Assembly (NCBI GenBank): GCA_905369775.1
Contig: CAJPJR010000046.1
Coordinates: forward strand, 1-16,687
DNA length: 16,687 nucleotides
From: Prevotellaceae bacterium UBA1746
GTDB lineage: Bacteria > Bacteroidota > Bacteroidia > Bacteroidales > Bacteroidaceae
Direction of reading: 5' to 3'
Shown here: piece by piece, positions 5,415-12,774 of the stretch
Numbering within the stretch: the first letter of the stretch is position 1
Layout: each line of letters begins with the position of its first letter
Translations under genes and position numbers: made by a program
Notes under the pieces: model-generated
Database searches by the model: none
What the model saw: the letters and a program-made list of their open reading frames with translations, nothing else
Told to the model about the DNA's origin: nothing

Positions 5415-7496
5415 CTATTCCACGTATTCCAACTCATCGCTATCGGCTTTCTTGCTCGGAGGAGGAGTTGGCGTCGCGGTGCGCCGGGTGGGTTGTCCGT
5501 TTTTGTCGTAGAGTCCATAGGTGGTGCGCAGAACGCGGAATTCAGTTCTGCGGTTTAGGGCATTGCAAACTTCCTGTTGTTCGGGTGTGAGACGCATGAT
5601 ATAGGCCTCGGTGAGGGTGTCTCCTTCATGCAGGAAGGGATAAGTTTCAAGTAGTTTCTTGTTTACGATCTTGGGCATGGTTTCTCCGTAGCCTTTCGGC
5701 GCAAGGCGTGCCGCATCGATGCCTTTGGCTGTGAGGTAGCGCACCACACTTTCGGCGCGGCGCTGGGAGAGTTGCAGATTGTAGGCGTCCGCGCCTCTGT
5801 AGTCTGTGTGGGCCGCCAGTTCGATGGTGATGTGCGGATTTTCCTTCAGCAGATTCGTCAGGCGATCGAGTGCTGCGGAGGATTCCGGGGTGATTTCGGC
5901 ACTGTTGAAGGCATAAAAGACATTGCGCACGAGAACGGGGATGTGCATCGAGGGGAGCGGAAACTGCAACACGTATTGGTGCGGCCGGTCGATGGAGTCG
6001 ACGTGCAGGCGGTTGGGCGCATTGAGATAGCCTTGGCAGGCGGCGAGGAAAACATAGTCGACGCCGGGCGAGACAGTCTGCTCAAAAGAACCGTCGGGCT
6101 TGACGGGAAGTTTGAGATTCGTCCCGTCGCTGCCGATCATTTGCACTTGAGCGGCCGGAAGTTCGTAGCCGTCTTGTTCGTAGACCCAACCTTTGACCGT
6201 GAGGAGGTTTTCGGGATAGGAAAATTCGTAGAGTTTGTCCCATCCTCGGCCGCCGGTGCTGCGCGACGAGGAGAAGAATCCACGGTTGTGGAGGCCGTCG
6301 AAGGTCATGCCGAAATCATTGCCTTGAGAATTGAGGGGAGGGGGCAAAGGTTCTACGGTCCAGCGGCCGGTCAAGGTGTCTTCTTTGGCACGAAAGAGGT
6401 CAAGTCCTCCCATTCCTCCTCGTCCATCGGATGAGAAATAGAGGGTGCCGTCGGGGCGGAAGGTGGGAAACATTTCACGTCCCGGTGTGTTGAGTTGAGG
6501 GCCGAGATTTTCGACGATGCGCGAGTCTTTGTTGCCTTTAAGTTCGGCACGCCAAAGGTCAGTCTCCCCTTCCCCACCGGGCATGTCCGAAACGAAGTAA
6601 AGCCATCGACCGTCGGGTGAGACGGCGGGCTGGGCAATGTTGGACAACGTGTCGGAGATCAACTCGAGGGGTTGGGGTTTGCTCCACGAGGCATCGGCGC
6701 GAGTGGACGTGTAGATGCGGGCCGGCCTCGGATATTGGGGATGGGTGGTGCAAACGGTGAGGTACATGGTTTTGCCGTCGGGCGAAAAGCAAACGGCGCC
6801 CTCGTCGTCGGGCGTGTTGACGGGCGTTACGGGTTCGGGACGTTTCCAATTTCCCTTTTCGTCGACGCCGGCCACGTAAATGTCACCGTTTTTGAGTCCG
6901 GTGATGCCGGAAAGTTGATTGCCGAGTGCGGCCGTGCGCGTCGTGGTGAAGTAAAGTTGGCGGTCTTTCCCCTCTATAAGTAATGAGGGAGCGTAGTCGG
7001 TGCGATTGTTGTTGAACAATGCGGCGGGTTTGACGGTGTAAAGGGAACCTTTTGCCCGACGTGTCGGAGCTTCTTGCGCACCATTGTATGCACGCAGTGC
7101 CACAAAATCTTCGGGATGGGCTGCCACATAGTCTTTGAGGGCGGAGAGGGCATTTTTGTAGTCGCCGTTGAGCAACATCATGGCGCCTTCTTCGCGCAAC
7201 AGGGTGGAATCTGTGTTTTTGTATCGGGCTGCATTGCGGTAGGCGGCCAATGCACGTGCAGAGTTGCCATAGCGCCGGTAGCATTCGCCCATGAGAAACG
7301 CAAGGCGCCCCCGCGCCGCTTTGTCCGTGGCGGGGGTTAGGCGATAGGCCGTCTTGTAGGCATCGGCGGCTTCGGCGTATTCGCCGATTCGAAGGGCTTG
7401 TTCTGCGCGGCGTTGGCTTTTCTCGGCTGTTTCGCACGAGAGGAACAGGGATAGGGCCGAACTGAGCAGAAGAAGCGTGAGAGAATGAACGTTCAT
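5415..7496 (-). CDS. porE: PorE-like multidomain outer-membrane lipoprotein (TPR, beta-propeller, CRD, OmpA-C)
   Basis: A 693-aa lipoprotein with the full domain order described for PorE of the type IX secretion system (T9SS) of Porphyromonas gingivalis. The signal peptide ends in lipobox LFLS-C21. TPR-like helices run from about 27 to 140 (AEQALRIGEYAEAADAYKTA; RALAAYRNAA). A WD40/PD40-type propeller follows, about 165-427, with blade turns FSPDG (237-241), VSPDG (292-296) and FRPDG (346-350). A carboxypeptidase-regulatory-like beta domain spans about 431-510 (VKGWVYEQDGYELPAAQVQM). An OmpA-C peptidoglycan-binding domain spans about 525-658, with NVFYAFNSAEITPES, the diaminopimelate-contacting D565 and R580 region (AHTDYRGADAYN, LSQRRAESVVRYL) and NRRTEF at the end. 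A proline/charged tail closes it. Family knowledge says it anchors the secretion machinery to the wall. No other T9SS gene is in the window. The domain call is strong; orthology to PorE is very likely but not proven. Confidence 0.88.
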   Translation of the reverse strand: MNVHSLTLLLLSSALSLFLSCETAEKSQRRAEQALRIGEYAEAADAYKTAYRLTPATDKAARGRLAFLMGECYRRYGNSARALAAYRNAARYKNTDSTLLREEGAMMLLNGDYKNALSALKDYVAAHPEDFVALRAYNGAQEAPTRRAKGSLYTVKPAALFNNNRTDYAPSLLIEGKDRQLYFTTTRTAALGNQLSGITGLKNGDIYVAGVDEKGNWKRPEPVTPVNTPDDEGAVCFSPDGKTMYLTVCTTHPQYPRPARIYTSTRADASWSKPQPLELISDTLSNIAQPAVSPDGRWLYFVSDMPGGEGETDLWRAELKGNKDSRIVENLGPQLNTPGREMFPTFRPDGTLYFSSDGRGGMGGLDLFRAKEDTLTGRWTVEPLPPPLNSQGNDFGMTFDGLHNRGFFSSSRSTGGRGWDKLYEFSYPENLLTVKGWVYEQDGYELPAAQVQMIGSDGTNLKLPVKPDGSFEQTVSPGVDYVFLAACQGYLNAPNRLHVDSIDRPHQYVLQFPLPSMHIPVLVRNVFYAFNSAEITPESSAALDRLTNLLKENPHITIELAAHTDYRGADAYNLQLSQRRAESVVRYLTAKGIDAARLAPKGYGETMPKIVNKKLLETYPFLHEGDTLTEAYIMRLTPEQQEVCNALNRRTEFRVLRTTYGLYDKNGQPTRRTATPTPPPSKKADSDELEYVE

Positions 7497-7584
7497 ACGC
7501 TACTTATAACGTGGCAGCAGGGCGAATATTGTAGTGTATACTCATTTTGTGAAGTGCGTCGCGCTATTTTAAGAAAGAAAGTAC

Positions 7585-7592
7585 TATATTTG
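7585..7592 (+). promoter_or_regulatory. possible -7 element (TATATTTG) upstream of nagA
   Basis: TATATTTG followed by CC fits the Bacteroidota -7 consensus TAnnTTTG. No good TTTG is present 19-21 nt upstream (the nearest T-run, 7567-7570, is only 14 nt away), so this is a weak call. If used, it would give nagA a leader of roughly 140 nt that includes the palindrome at 7672-7684. Confidence 0.35.
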
Positions 7593-7671
7593 CCCTGCGA
7601 GTCGCACGTTTTCTATTCGTACTCGGTGGGTATTCGAGGAACAAAATCGAAGAGACTGGTGCGATAGGCCA

Positions 7672-7684
7672 TTTGGCTGCCAAA
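7672..7684. promoter_or_regulatory. 13-bp palindrome TTTGGCTGCCAAA upstream of nagA
   Basis: A perfect inverted repeat with six-base arms (TTTGGC / GCCAAA) around a single T, located 52 bp before the nagA start in the divergent porE-like/nagA intergenic region. Its size and place suit an operator for a dimeric repressor, but no regulator is identified and the arms are short enough that chance is possible. Confidence 0.35.
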
Positions 7685-7736
7685 AAATCGTTGTGGCGCG
7701 CGCATTCTTTTTGTTTCATATCCACAAACTATAATC

Positions 7737-8909
7737 ATGCTACAGCAGATATCCAATGGACGCATCCTGACGGCGGAAGGTTGGCTCAACGACGGAAGCA
7801 TCGTCGTGGAAGATGGTAAGATCTTGGCCGTTTCGAACAATGCTTTGCCCGTCGAAGGTGCAAAGCAAATCGATGCCAAGGGATGCGACATCGTACCGGG
7901 AGGTATTGAGTTGCACATCCATGGCGGTGGCGGCCGTGACTTCATGGAAGGTACAGAAGAAGCCTTCCGTACGGCAGTGAACGCACACATGCAGCACGGG
8001 ACGACGGCCATTTTCCCCACCCTCTCCTCCAGTTACAGAGAATGGATCGACAAAGCCATCGTGACTTGCGAAAAGTTGATGGCCGAACCGGGAAGTCCGG
8101 TGATGGGCTTGCACCTCGAAGGACCGTATTTCAACCTGAAAAAGGCCGGTGCACAGATGCCTGACATCATTCGCAACCCCGATCCCGAAGAATATGAGAG
8201 CATCTTTGCCTCGACGCGTTGCATTAAACGCTGGGATGCCGCTCCCGAACTGCCCGGTGCCGAAGAGTTTTTCAAGTGCTGCGTGAAAAACGACTGTGTG
8301 CCCTCGATTGCGCACACGGACGGCGAGTGGGAAGACGTGTTGCGCGCATATAAAGCCGGTGTGCGCCTGGCCACTCACTTCACCAACGCAATGAGTATGT
8401 TGCGCAAGGATCGCGAATTCAAGAAGGTGGGGGTTGTGGAGAGCGTATTTGCGCTCGAAGATTTCAACGTCGAAGTAATTTCCGACGGAATCCACGTGCC
8501 GCCTGTCTTGATGCGCGAGATCTACAACGCGAAAGGCGTGGATCACATGTGCTTCATCACCGATTCGCTGGCAGTGAGTGCGATTGAACCGGGCAGTGAT
8601 GTCGATCCCGGTATCATCGATCCGCGAACAATCATCGAAGATGGCGTGTGCAAACTTAAGGATCGTAGTGCATTGGCCGGTTCTATTTCGACCATGGATC
8701 GCCTTGTGCGCACGGCTGTGCAGCAAGCCGGCATTCCCATGGCAGACGCTTGCCGCATGATCGGAGAGATGCCTGCGAGATTTATGGGCATTGACGACAG
8801 AAAAGGCTTCATTAAAAACGGATATGACGCCGATATCATTATGTTTGACGCTGATCAGCAGCTCACTTTCGTGATGCAGAACGGCGAGATCAAACGCAAC
8901 GACCTTTGA
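7737..8909 (+). CDS. nagA: N-acetylglucosamine-6-phosphate deacetylase
   Basis: A 390-aa amidohydrolase-fold enzyme that removes acetate from N-acetylglucosamine-6-phosphate, giving glucosamine-6-phosphate for glycolysis or wall synthesis. The family residues are visible in order: HIHGGGG at 60-66, the metal-binding E128 in HLEGPYF, H193 in IAHTDGE, H214 in ATHFTNAMS, the substrate-binding H253 in SDGIHV, and the catalytic D276 in FITDS. The ending NGYDADIIMFD plus a short beta strand is the usual C-terminal cap. Length is normal. The ATG at 7737 has no Shine-Dalgarno sequence, which is common in this phylum, and the leader just before it is A/T-rich. It is transcribed away from the porE-like gene and is monocistronic, since a strong terminator follows; no nagB or transporter is adjacent in the window. 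Confidence 0.95.
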   Translation: MLQQISNGRILTAEGWLNDGSIVVEDGKILAVSNNALPVEGAKQIDAKGCDIVPGGIELHIHGGGGRDFMEGTEEAFRTAVNAHMQHGTTAIFPTLSSSYREWIDKAIVTCEKLMAEPGSPVMGLHLEGPYFNLKKAGAQMPDIIRNPDPEEYESIFASTRCIKRWDAAPELPGAEEFFKCCVKNDCVPSIAHTDGEWEDVLRAYKAGVRLATHFTNAMSMLRKDREFKKVGVVESVFALEDFNVEVISDGIHVPPVLMREIYNAKGVDHMCFITDSLAVSAIEPGSDVDPGIIDPRTIIEDGVCKLKDRSALAGSISTMDRLVRTAVQQAGIPMADACRMIGEMPARFMGIDDRKGFIKNGYDADIIMFDADQQLTFVMQNGEIKRNDL

Positions 8910-8916
8910 CAACGAA

Positions 8917-8964
8917 ACTTCCTCGCCGCATGCTCTGTGAGCTGTGGCGAGGAAGTGCTTTTCT
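8917..8964 (+). terminator. rho-independent terminator after nagA
   Basis: ACTTCCTCGCC (8917-8927) pairs perfectly with GGCGAGGAAGT (8946-8956), an 11-bp stem, with a further inner GCTC/GAGC stem at the tip, and is followed by GCTTTTCT. It starts 8 bp after the nagA stop and separates nagA from the etf operon. Confidence 0.88.
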
Positions 8965-8996
8965 AAACCTATTATCGTTTTATCGAAACACGCAAA

Positions 8997-9866
8997 ATGA
9001 GTTTCAACATTGTAGTTTTGGCTAAACAGGTGCCCGATACCCGCAATGTGGGGAAGGATGCCATGACGCCACAGGGCACGGTGAACCGTGCAGCGCTGCC
9101 GGCAATTTTCAATCCGGAGGATTTGAATGCCTTGGAGCTGGCTCTGCGCATTAAGGATGCGCATCCGGGTACAAAAATCCAGATTGTGACCATGGGGTTG
9201 CCCAAGGCGGCCGAGGTGATCCGTGAAGGCTTGTTCCGCGGTACCGACGGCGGGGTGTTGGTTACGGATCGTGCACTGGCAGGTGCCGATACATTGGCTA
9301 CATCTTATGTGCTGGCACAGACGATTCGCAAGATGGGTCACGTCGATTTGGTCATTGGCGGTCGCCAAGCTATCGACGGTGACACTGCACAAGTGGGGCC
9401 GCAAGTGGCACAAAAGCTGGACATTGATCAGGTGACCTACGTTGAGCAAGTGGAAGAACTCGACGAAAAGAGCGTAACGGTTACGCGTCGTATTGACGGT
9501 GGCGTGGAGCGAGTGAAGGCTCCGCTGCCTGTTTTGCTGACGGTGACGGGATCGGCTGCGTCTTGCCGTCCGCGCAACGCAAAATTGATGATGAAATACA
9601 AGCGTGCACTCGCACCGGCTGAGCAGAAAGCCGATATGCCTTACGCAGAGGAGTACGCTCGCAAACCTTACTTGACCATTACACAATGGGGAGCGGCAGA
9701 TATTGATGCCGACATTGCCCAATGTGGCTTGGCCGGTTCGCCTACGAAGGTGAAGACGGTGCAGAATGTGGTGTTTGCCACCAAGGAAAGCCGAACCCTA
9801 ACGGGAAGCGATGCGGACGTCGAACAATTGATCGTTGAACTGCTGGATAGCCACACAATAGGATAA
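8997..9866 (+). CDS. etfB: electron transfer flavoprotein beta subunit
   Basis: A 289-aa ETF beta subunit. It carries the nucleotide-binding signature GGRQAIDGDTAQVGP at residues 121-135 and opens with the usual strand MSFNIVVLAKQVPDT. The 'DGDTAQVGP' form is the one I associate with anaerobic and often FAD-containing, bifurcating-group ETFs; the classical mitochondrial/proteobacterial form is 'DDDCNQTGQ'. The region after LPVLLTVTG, which in classical ETF beta has the NEPRY-type partner-recognition loop, reads SAASCRPRNAKLMMKYKRA (about 185-203) and is clearly different. The C-terminal GLAGSPTKVK is conserved. ETF takes electrons from or gives them to acyl-CoA dehydrogenases in the cytoplasm. 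It is the first gene of a three-gene operon, 87 bp after nagA and beyond its terminator; etfA starts 4 bp after its stop. No confident promoter is seen in the short leader. Confidence 0.94.
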   Translation: MSFNIVVLAKQVPDTRNVGKDAMTPQGTVNRAALPAIFNPEDLNALELALRIKDAHPGTKIQIVTMGLPKAAEVIREGLFRGTDGGVLVTDRALAGADTLATSYVLAQTIRKMGHVDLVIGGRQAIDGDTAQVGPQVAQKLDIDQVTYVEQVEELDEKSVTVTRRIDGGVERVKAPLPVLLTVTGSAASCRPRNAKLMMKYKRALAPAEQKADMPYAEEYARKPYLTITQWGAADIDADIAQCGLAGSPTKVKTVQNVVFATKESRTLTGSDADVEQLIVELLDSHTIG

Positions 9867-9870
9867 GCAC

Positions 9871-10893
9871 ATGAACAGTGTATTTGTATATTGCGAACTG
9901 GAAGGTACGCAAATTGAAGAGGTAAGTTTCGAACTCCTCACCAAAGGACGCAAATTGGCTTCTGAGCTGGGCGTCAAATTAGAAGCGATAGTAGCTGGTC
10001 ATGATGTAAAAGGCAAGGTCGAGTCGCAGATTCTTCCCTATGGCGTGGACGTTTTGCACGTTTTCGACGCGCCGGGCCTGTCGCCTTACACCACTCGCCC
10101 GCACACAGCAGTGCTTGTGCACTTGTTTGAACGCGAACAGCCGCAGATTTGCTTGATGGGAGCCACTTCCATCGGCCGTGACTTGGGGCCGCGCGTAAGT
10201 TCTACGCTCACCAGTGGACTTACCGCCGACTGTACGGCCTTAGAAATCGGCGATTATGAGGACAAGAAGAACAAAAAGAGCTATCAAAACTTGCTCTATC
10301 AAATTCGTCCTGCCTTCGGTGGTAACATTGTGGCCACGATTATCAATCCCGATCACCGTCCGCAGATGGCAACCGTGCGTTCCGGCGTGATGAAAGCCGA
10401 GGTTCTCGACGAGAACTATCAAGGCCAGGTCGTTTATGAGGATGTTGATGCATTCGTGAAGCCGGAAGACTACGTTGTTGAGGTCTTAGATCGTCACGTA
10501 GAAAAGGCAAAGAATAATTTGAAGGGCGCCCCCATTGTCATCGCCGGAGGTTATGGTGTGGGATCGAAGGAGAACTTCGATTTGCTGCGCCAGTTGGCTG
10601 CAGAACTTCATGGAGAGGTGGGCGCAAGCCGCGCAGCAGTGGATGCCGGCTTCTGTGATCACGATTTGCAGATCGGACAAACTGGGGTTACCGTGCGTCC
10701 TAAAGTGTATATCGCCTGTGGTATTTCCGGCGCCATCCAGCATGTGGCCGGTATGAAGGAGAGCGGAATCATTATTTCCATCAACACGGATGCAAAGGCC
10801 CCGATCAATGAGTTGGCCGACTACGTTATCGAAGGAAAGGTGGAAGAGGTGGTTCCGAAACTCATCAAATTCTACAAAGCGCACAACAAATAA
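9871..10893 (+). CDS. etfA: electron transfer flavoprotein alpha subunit
   Basis: A 340-aa ETF alpha subunit that binds the mobile FAD and forms the heterodimer with EtfB. The N-terminal domain includes GRDLGPRVSSTLTSGLTADC (102-121) and the FGGNIVATI segment (149-157). The C-terminal FAD domain shows the standard elements: GASRAAVDAG (251-260), QIGQTG (267-272), YIACGISGAIQH (280-291) and IISINTDAKAPI (301-312), ending in the short helix VVPKLIKFYKAHNK. No ferredoxin-type N-terminal extension is present. Length is normal. It begins 4 bp after etfB and ends 18 bp before the acyl-CoA dehydrogenase, so the three are almost surely translated from one message and act as one redox complex. Confidence 0.95.
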   Translation: MNSVFVYCELEGTQIEEVSFELLTKGRKLASELGVKLEAIVAGHDVKGKVESQILPYGVDVLHVFDAPGLSPYTTRPHTAVLVHLFEREQPQICLMGATSIGRDLGPRVSSTLTSGLTADCTALEIGDYEDKKNKKSYQNLLYQIRPAFGGNIVATIINPDHRPQMATVRSGVMKAEVLDENYQGQVVYEDVDAFVKPEDYVVEVLDRHVEKAKNNLKGAPIVIAGGYGVGSKENFDLLRQLAAELHGEVGASRAAVDAGFCDHDLQIGQTGVTVRPKVYIACGISGAIQHVAGMKESGIIISINTDAKAPINELADYVIEGKVEEVVPKLIKFYKAHNK

Positions 10894-10911
10894 TTCATAT
10901 TCAGACAGACA

Positions 10912-12621
10912 ATGGCAAATCATTATACGGATCATCCTGAGCTCCGGTTCGAACTGCGCCACCCATTGATGCAGCGTATCGTAGAACTGAAGGAACGCGA
11001 TTTTCGCGACAAGGCAACTTATGATACGGCACCTTTGGATTTCGAAGATGCTATGGACAATTATGATCGCACGCTCGATATTGTTGGTGAGATTGCCGGC
11101 ACGATTGTGGCCGACAATGCGGAAGGCGTGGACCAAGAAGGTCCACATCACGAAGGAGATCGCGTGCGTTACGCTTCCGGCACGCAGCGAAACCTTGAAG
11201 CGATGGTGGCTGCCGGCTTGAACGGCATGACAATGCCGAGACGCTACGAGGGTTTGAACTTCCCGATCATGCCTTACACCATGTGCGCCGAGTTAGTGGC
11301 TGCATCTGATGCGGGCTTTGGAAACATTTGGTCGCTCCAGGATTGTATCGAAACGCTTTACGAATTCGGAACAGAGGAGCAACACGCTCGTTTCATCCCG
11401 AGAGTTTGTGCCGGAGAGACGATGTCGATGGATCTCACGGAGCCTGATGCCGGATCGGACCTGCAAAGTGTGATGCTTAAGGCCACCTATTGCGAAGAAG
11501 ACGGAACATGGAGGCTCAATGGTGTGAAGCGGTTCATCACAAATGGCGATGCTGACATCCATTTAGTGCTGGCCCGTTCGGAAGAAGGCACTACTGATGG
11601 ACGTGGACTGTCGATGTTTATCTATGACAAGCGGGATGGTGGCGTGAACGTCCGTCGTATCGAAAACAAATTGGGTATTCACGGAAGTCCTACCTGCGAA
11701 CTGGTGTACAAAAACGCGAAGGCAGAACTTTGCGGAAGCACGCGAATGGGACTGATCAAGTATGTAATGGCGCTGATGAACGGGGCGCGTTTGGGTATCG
11801 CTGCGCAGTCGGTGGGGTTGTCCCAAGCCGCCTACAACGAAGGGCTGGCGTACGCTCGTGACCGTGAGCAATTCGGTAAAGCAATCATTGAAATGCCCGC
11901 CGTTTACGATATGCTGGCTACGATCAAGGCGAAGCTCGATGCCGGCCGCGCATTGCTCTACCATTGTGCCCGTGCCGTCGACGTTTACAAGGCACTCGAA
12001 GATGTTTCGCGCGAGCGGAAATTGACTGCTGAGGAACGTGCCGAAATGAAGGCCTACAATAAATTGGCCGACTCCCTGACTCCCTTGGCAAAGGGGATGA
12101 ATTCTGAGTATTGCAACCAAAATACTTATGATTCTCTCCAGATTCACGGCGGATCGGGCTTCATGATGGACTATCCCATCCAACGTTATGCTCGTGATGC
12201 GCGTATCACTTCTATTTATGAGGGAACAACGCAATTGCAAGTGGTTGCCGCGATTCGTTTTGTCATGAACGGAGCCTATTTAGCCCACTTGCGCGAGCTC
12301 GAACAGCAAGAGGTAAGCCCCGAAATGAAGGAACTTCAAGAGCGTGCCCGCAAGATGGCCGATTCATTTGAGGCCGCTGTAGAGCGCGTGAAGGCAGCAG
12401 GTGTGCAAGAATACCAAGATATTTGCGCCCGTCACCTCGTGGAAATGGCTGCAGATACGTTGATGTTGCATTTGCTCACCTACAATGCCACGCAAGCTCC
12501 GGAACTTTTCGGCAAGTCTGCACGAGTTTATGCGCGTGATGCCGCCGCCGAGGTGGAGAAACACGCTACTTTCGTGAACGAACTCTCGCCGGAAGATCTG
12601 GATTCCTACCGTCAAGCATGA
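10912..12621 (+). CDS. acyl-CoA dehydrogenase, long form
   Basis: A 569-aa flavoprotein of the acyl-CoA dehydrogenase superfamily. FAD and substrate-binding motifs include MSMDLTEPDAGSDLQSV (171-187), RLNGVKRFITNGD (201-213), LGIHGSPTCELV (254-265), ARDREQFGKAI (315-325) and LQIHGGSGFMMDYPIQRY (409-426). The likely catalytic base is E437 in RITSIYEGTTQLQ. Common short-chain enzymes have about 380 residues; here about 120 further residues (roughly 450-569) form a helical C-terminal extension, as in the long bacterial acyl-CoA dehydrogenases. The N-terminus (about 1-85) is also longer than in short forms. Substrate chain length cannot be decided from sequence alone. Its position directly after etfBA makes it the dedicated ETF partner. 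A strong terminator lies 41 bp after the stop. Confidence 0.93.
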   Translation: MANHYTDHPELRFELRHPLMQRIVELKERDFRDKATYDTAPLDFEDAMDNYDRTLDIVGEIAGTIVADNAEGVDQEGPHHEGDRVRYASGTQRNLEAMVAAGLNGMTMPRRYEGLNFPIMPYTMCAELVAASDAGFGNIWSLQDCIETLYEFGTEEQHARFIPRVCAGETMSMDLTEPDAGSDLQSVMLKATYCEEDGTWRLNGVKRFITNGDADIHLVLARSEEGTTDGRGLSMFIYDKRDGGVNVRRIENKLGIHGSPTCELVYKNAKAELCGSTRMGLIKYVMALMNGARLGIAAQSVGLSQAAYNEGLAYARDREQFGKAIIEMPAVYDMLATIKAKLDAGRALLYHCARAVDVYKALEDVSRERKLTAEERAEMKAYNKLADSLTPLAKGMNSEYCNQNTYDSLQIHGGSGFMMDYPIQRYARDARITSIYEGTTQLQVVAAIRFVMNGAYLAHLRELEQQEVSPEMKELQERARKMADSFEAAVERVKAAGVQEYQDICARHLVEMAADTLMLHLLTYNATQAPELFGKSARVYARDAAAEVEKHATFVNELSPEDLDSYRQA

Positions 12622-12662
12622 AGAACTGCAGTGCACTGAAGCTGGCACTGCCGATAAACCAC

Positions 12663-12702
12663 AAATATCCCCCTACTCTATCTTTAGATTAGGGGGATAT
12701 TT
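12663..12702. terminator. bidirectional terminator between the dehydrogenase and umuC
   Basis: AAATATCCCCCTA (12663-12675) pairs perfectly with TAGGGGGATATTT (12690-12702) across a 14-base loop that contains a further ATC/GAT pairing. On the plus strand the T-rich tail TTTCTTTG follows; on the minus strand the stem itself ends in TATTTG. It lies between convergent genes (stops at 12621 plus and 12775 minus), so it can end both messages. Confidence 0.88.
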
Positions 12703-12774
12703 CTTTGTTGAGGCCTACAGCACTACAACCGTGCGAGGCTTTTCGTTGATGCGAGGGAGAAAGTCGGCGATTTA

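Noticed and set aside
4978..5518. Two overlapping minus-strand open frames of about 132 and 139 codons between the porE-like and HU-SPOR genes
   Set aside because: Both are low-complexity K/R/N/G-rich, span a terminator and a repeat array, one runs into porE-like coding sequence in a different frame, and neither resembles a known family.
7740..9722. 660-codon open frame on the minus strand opposite nagA and etfB
   Set aside because: It lies antisense to two firmly identified genes, crosses the nagA terminator hairpin, has a His/Arg/Cys-rich translation without recognisable domains, and is explained by codon bias of the plus-strand genes.
12629..12638. CAGTGCACTG palindrome after the dehydrogenase stop
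   Set aside because: Ten bases only, with no link to a promoter; likely chance.
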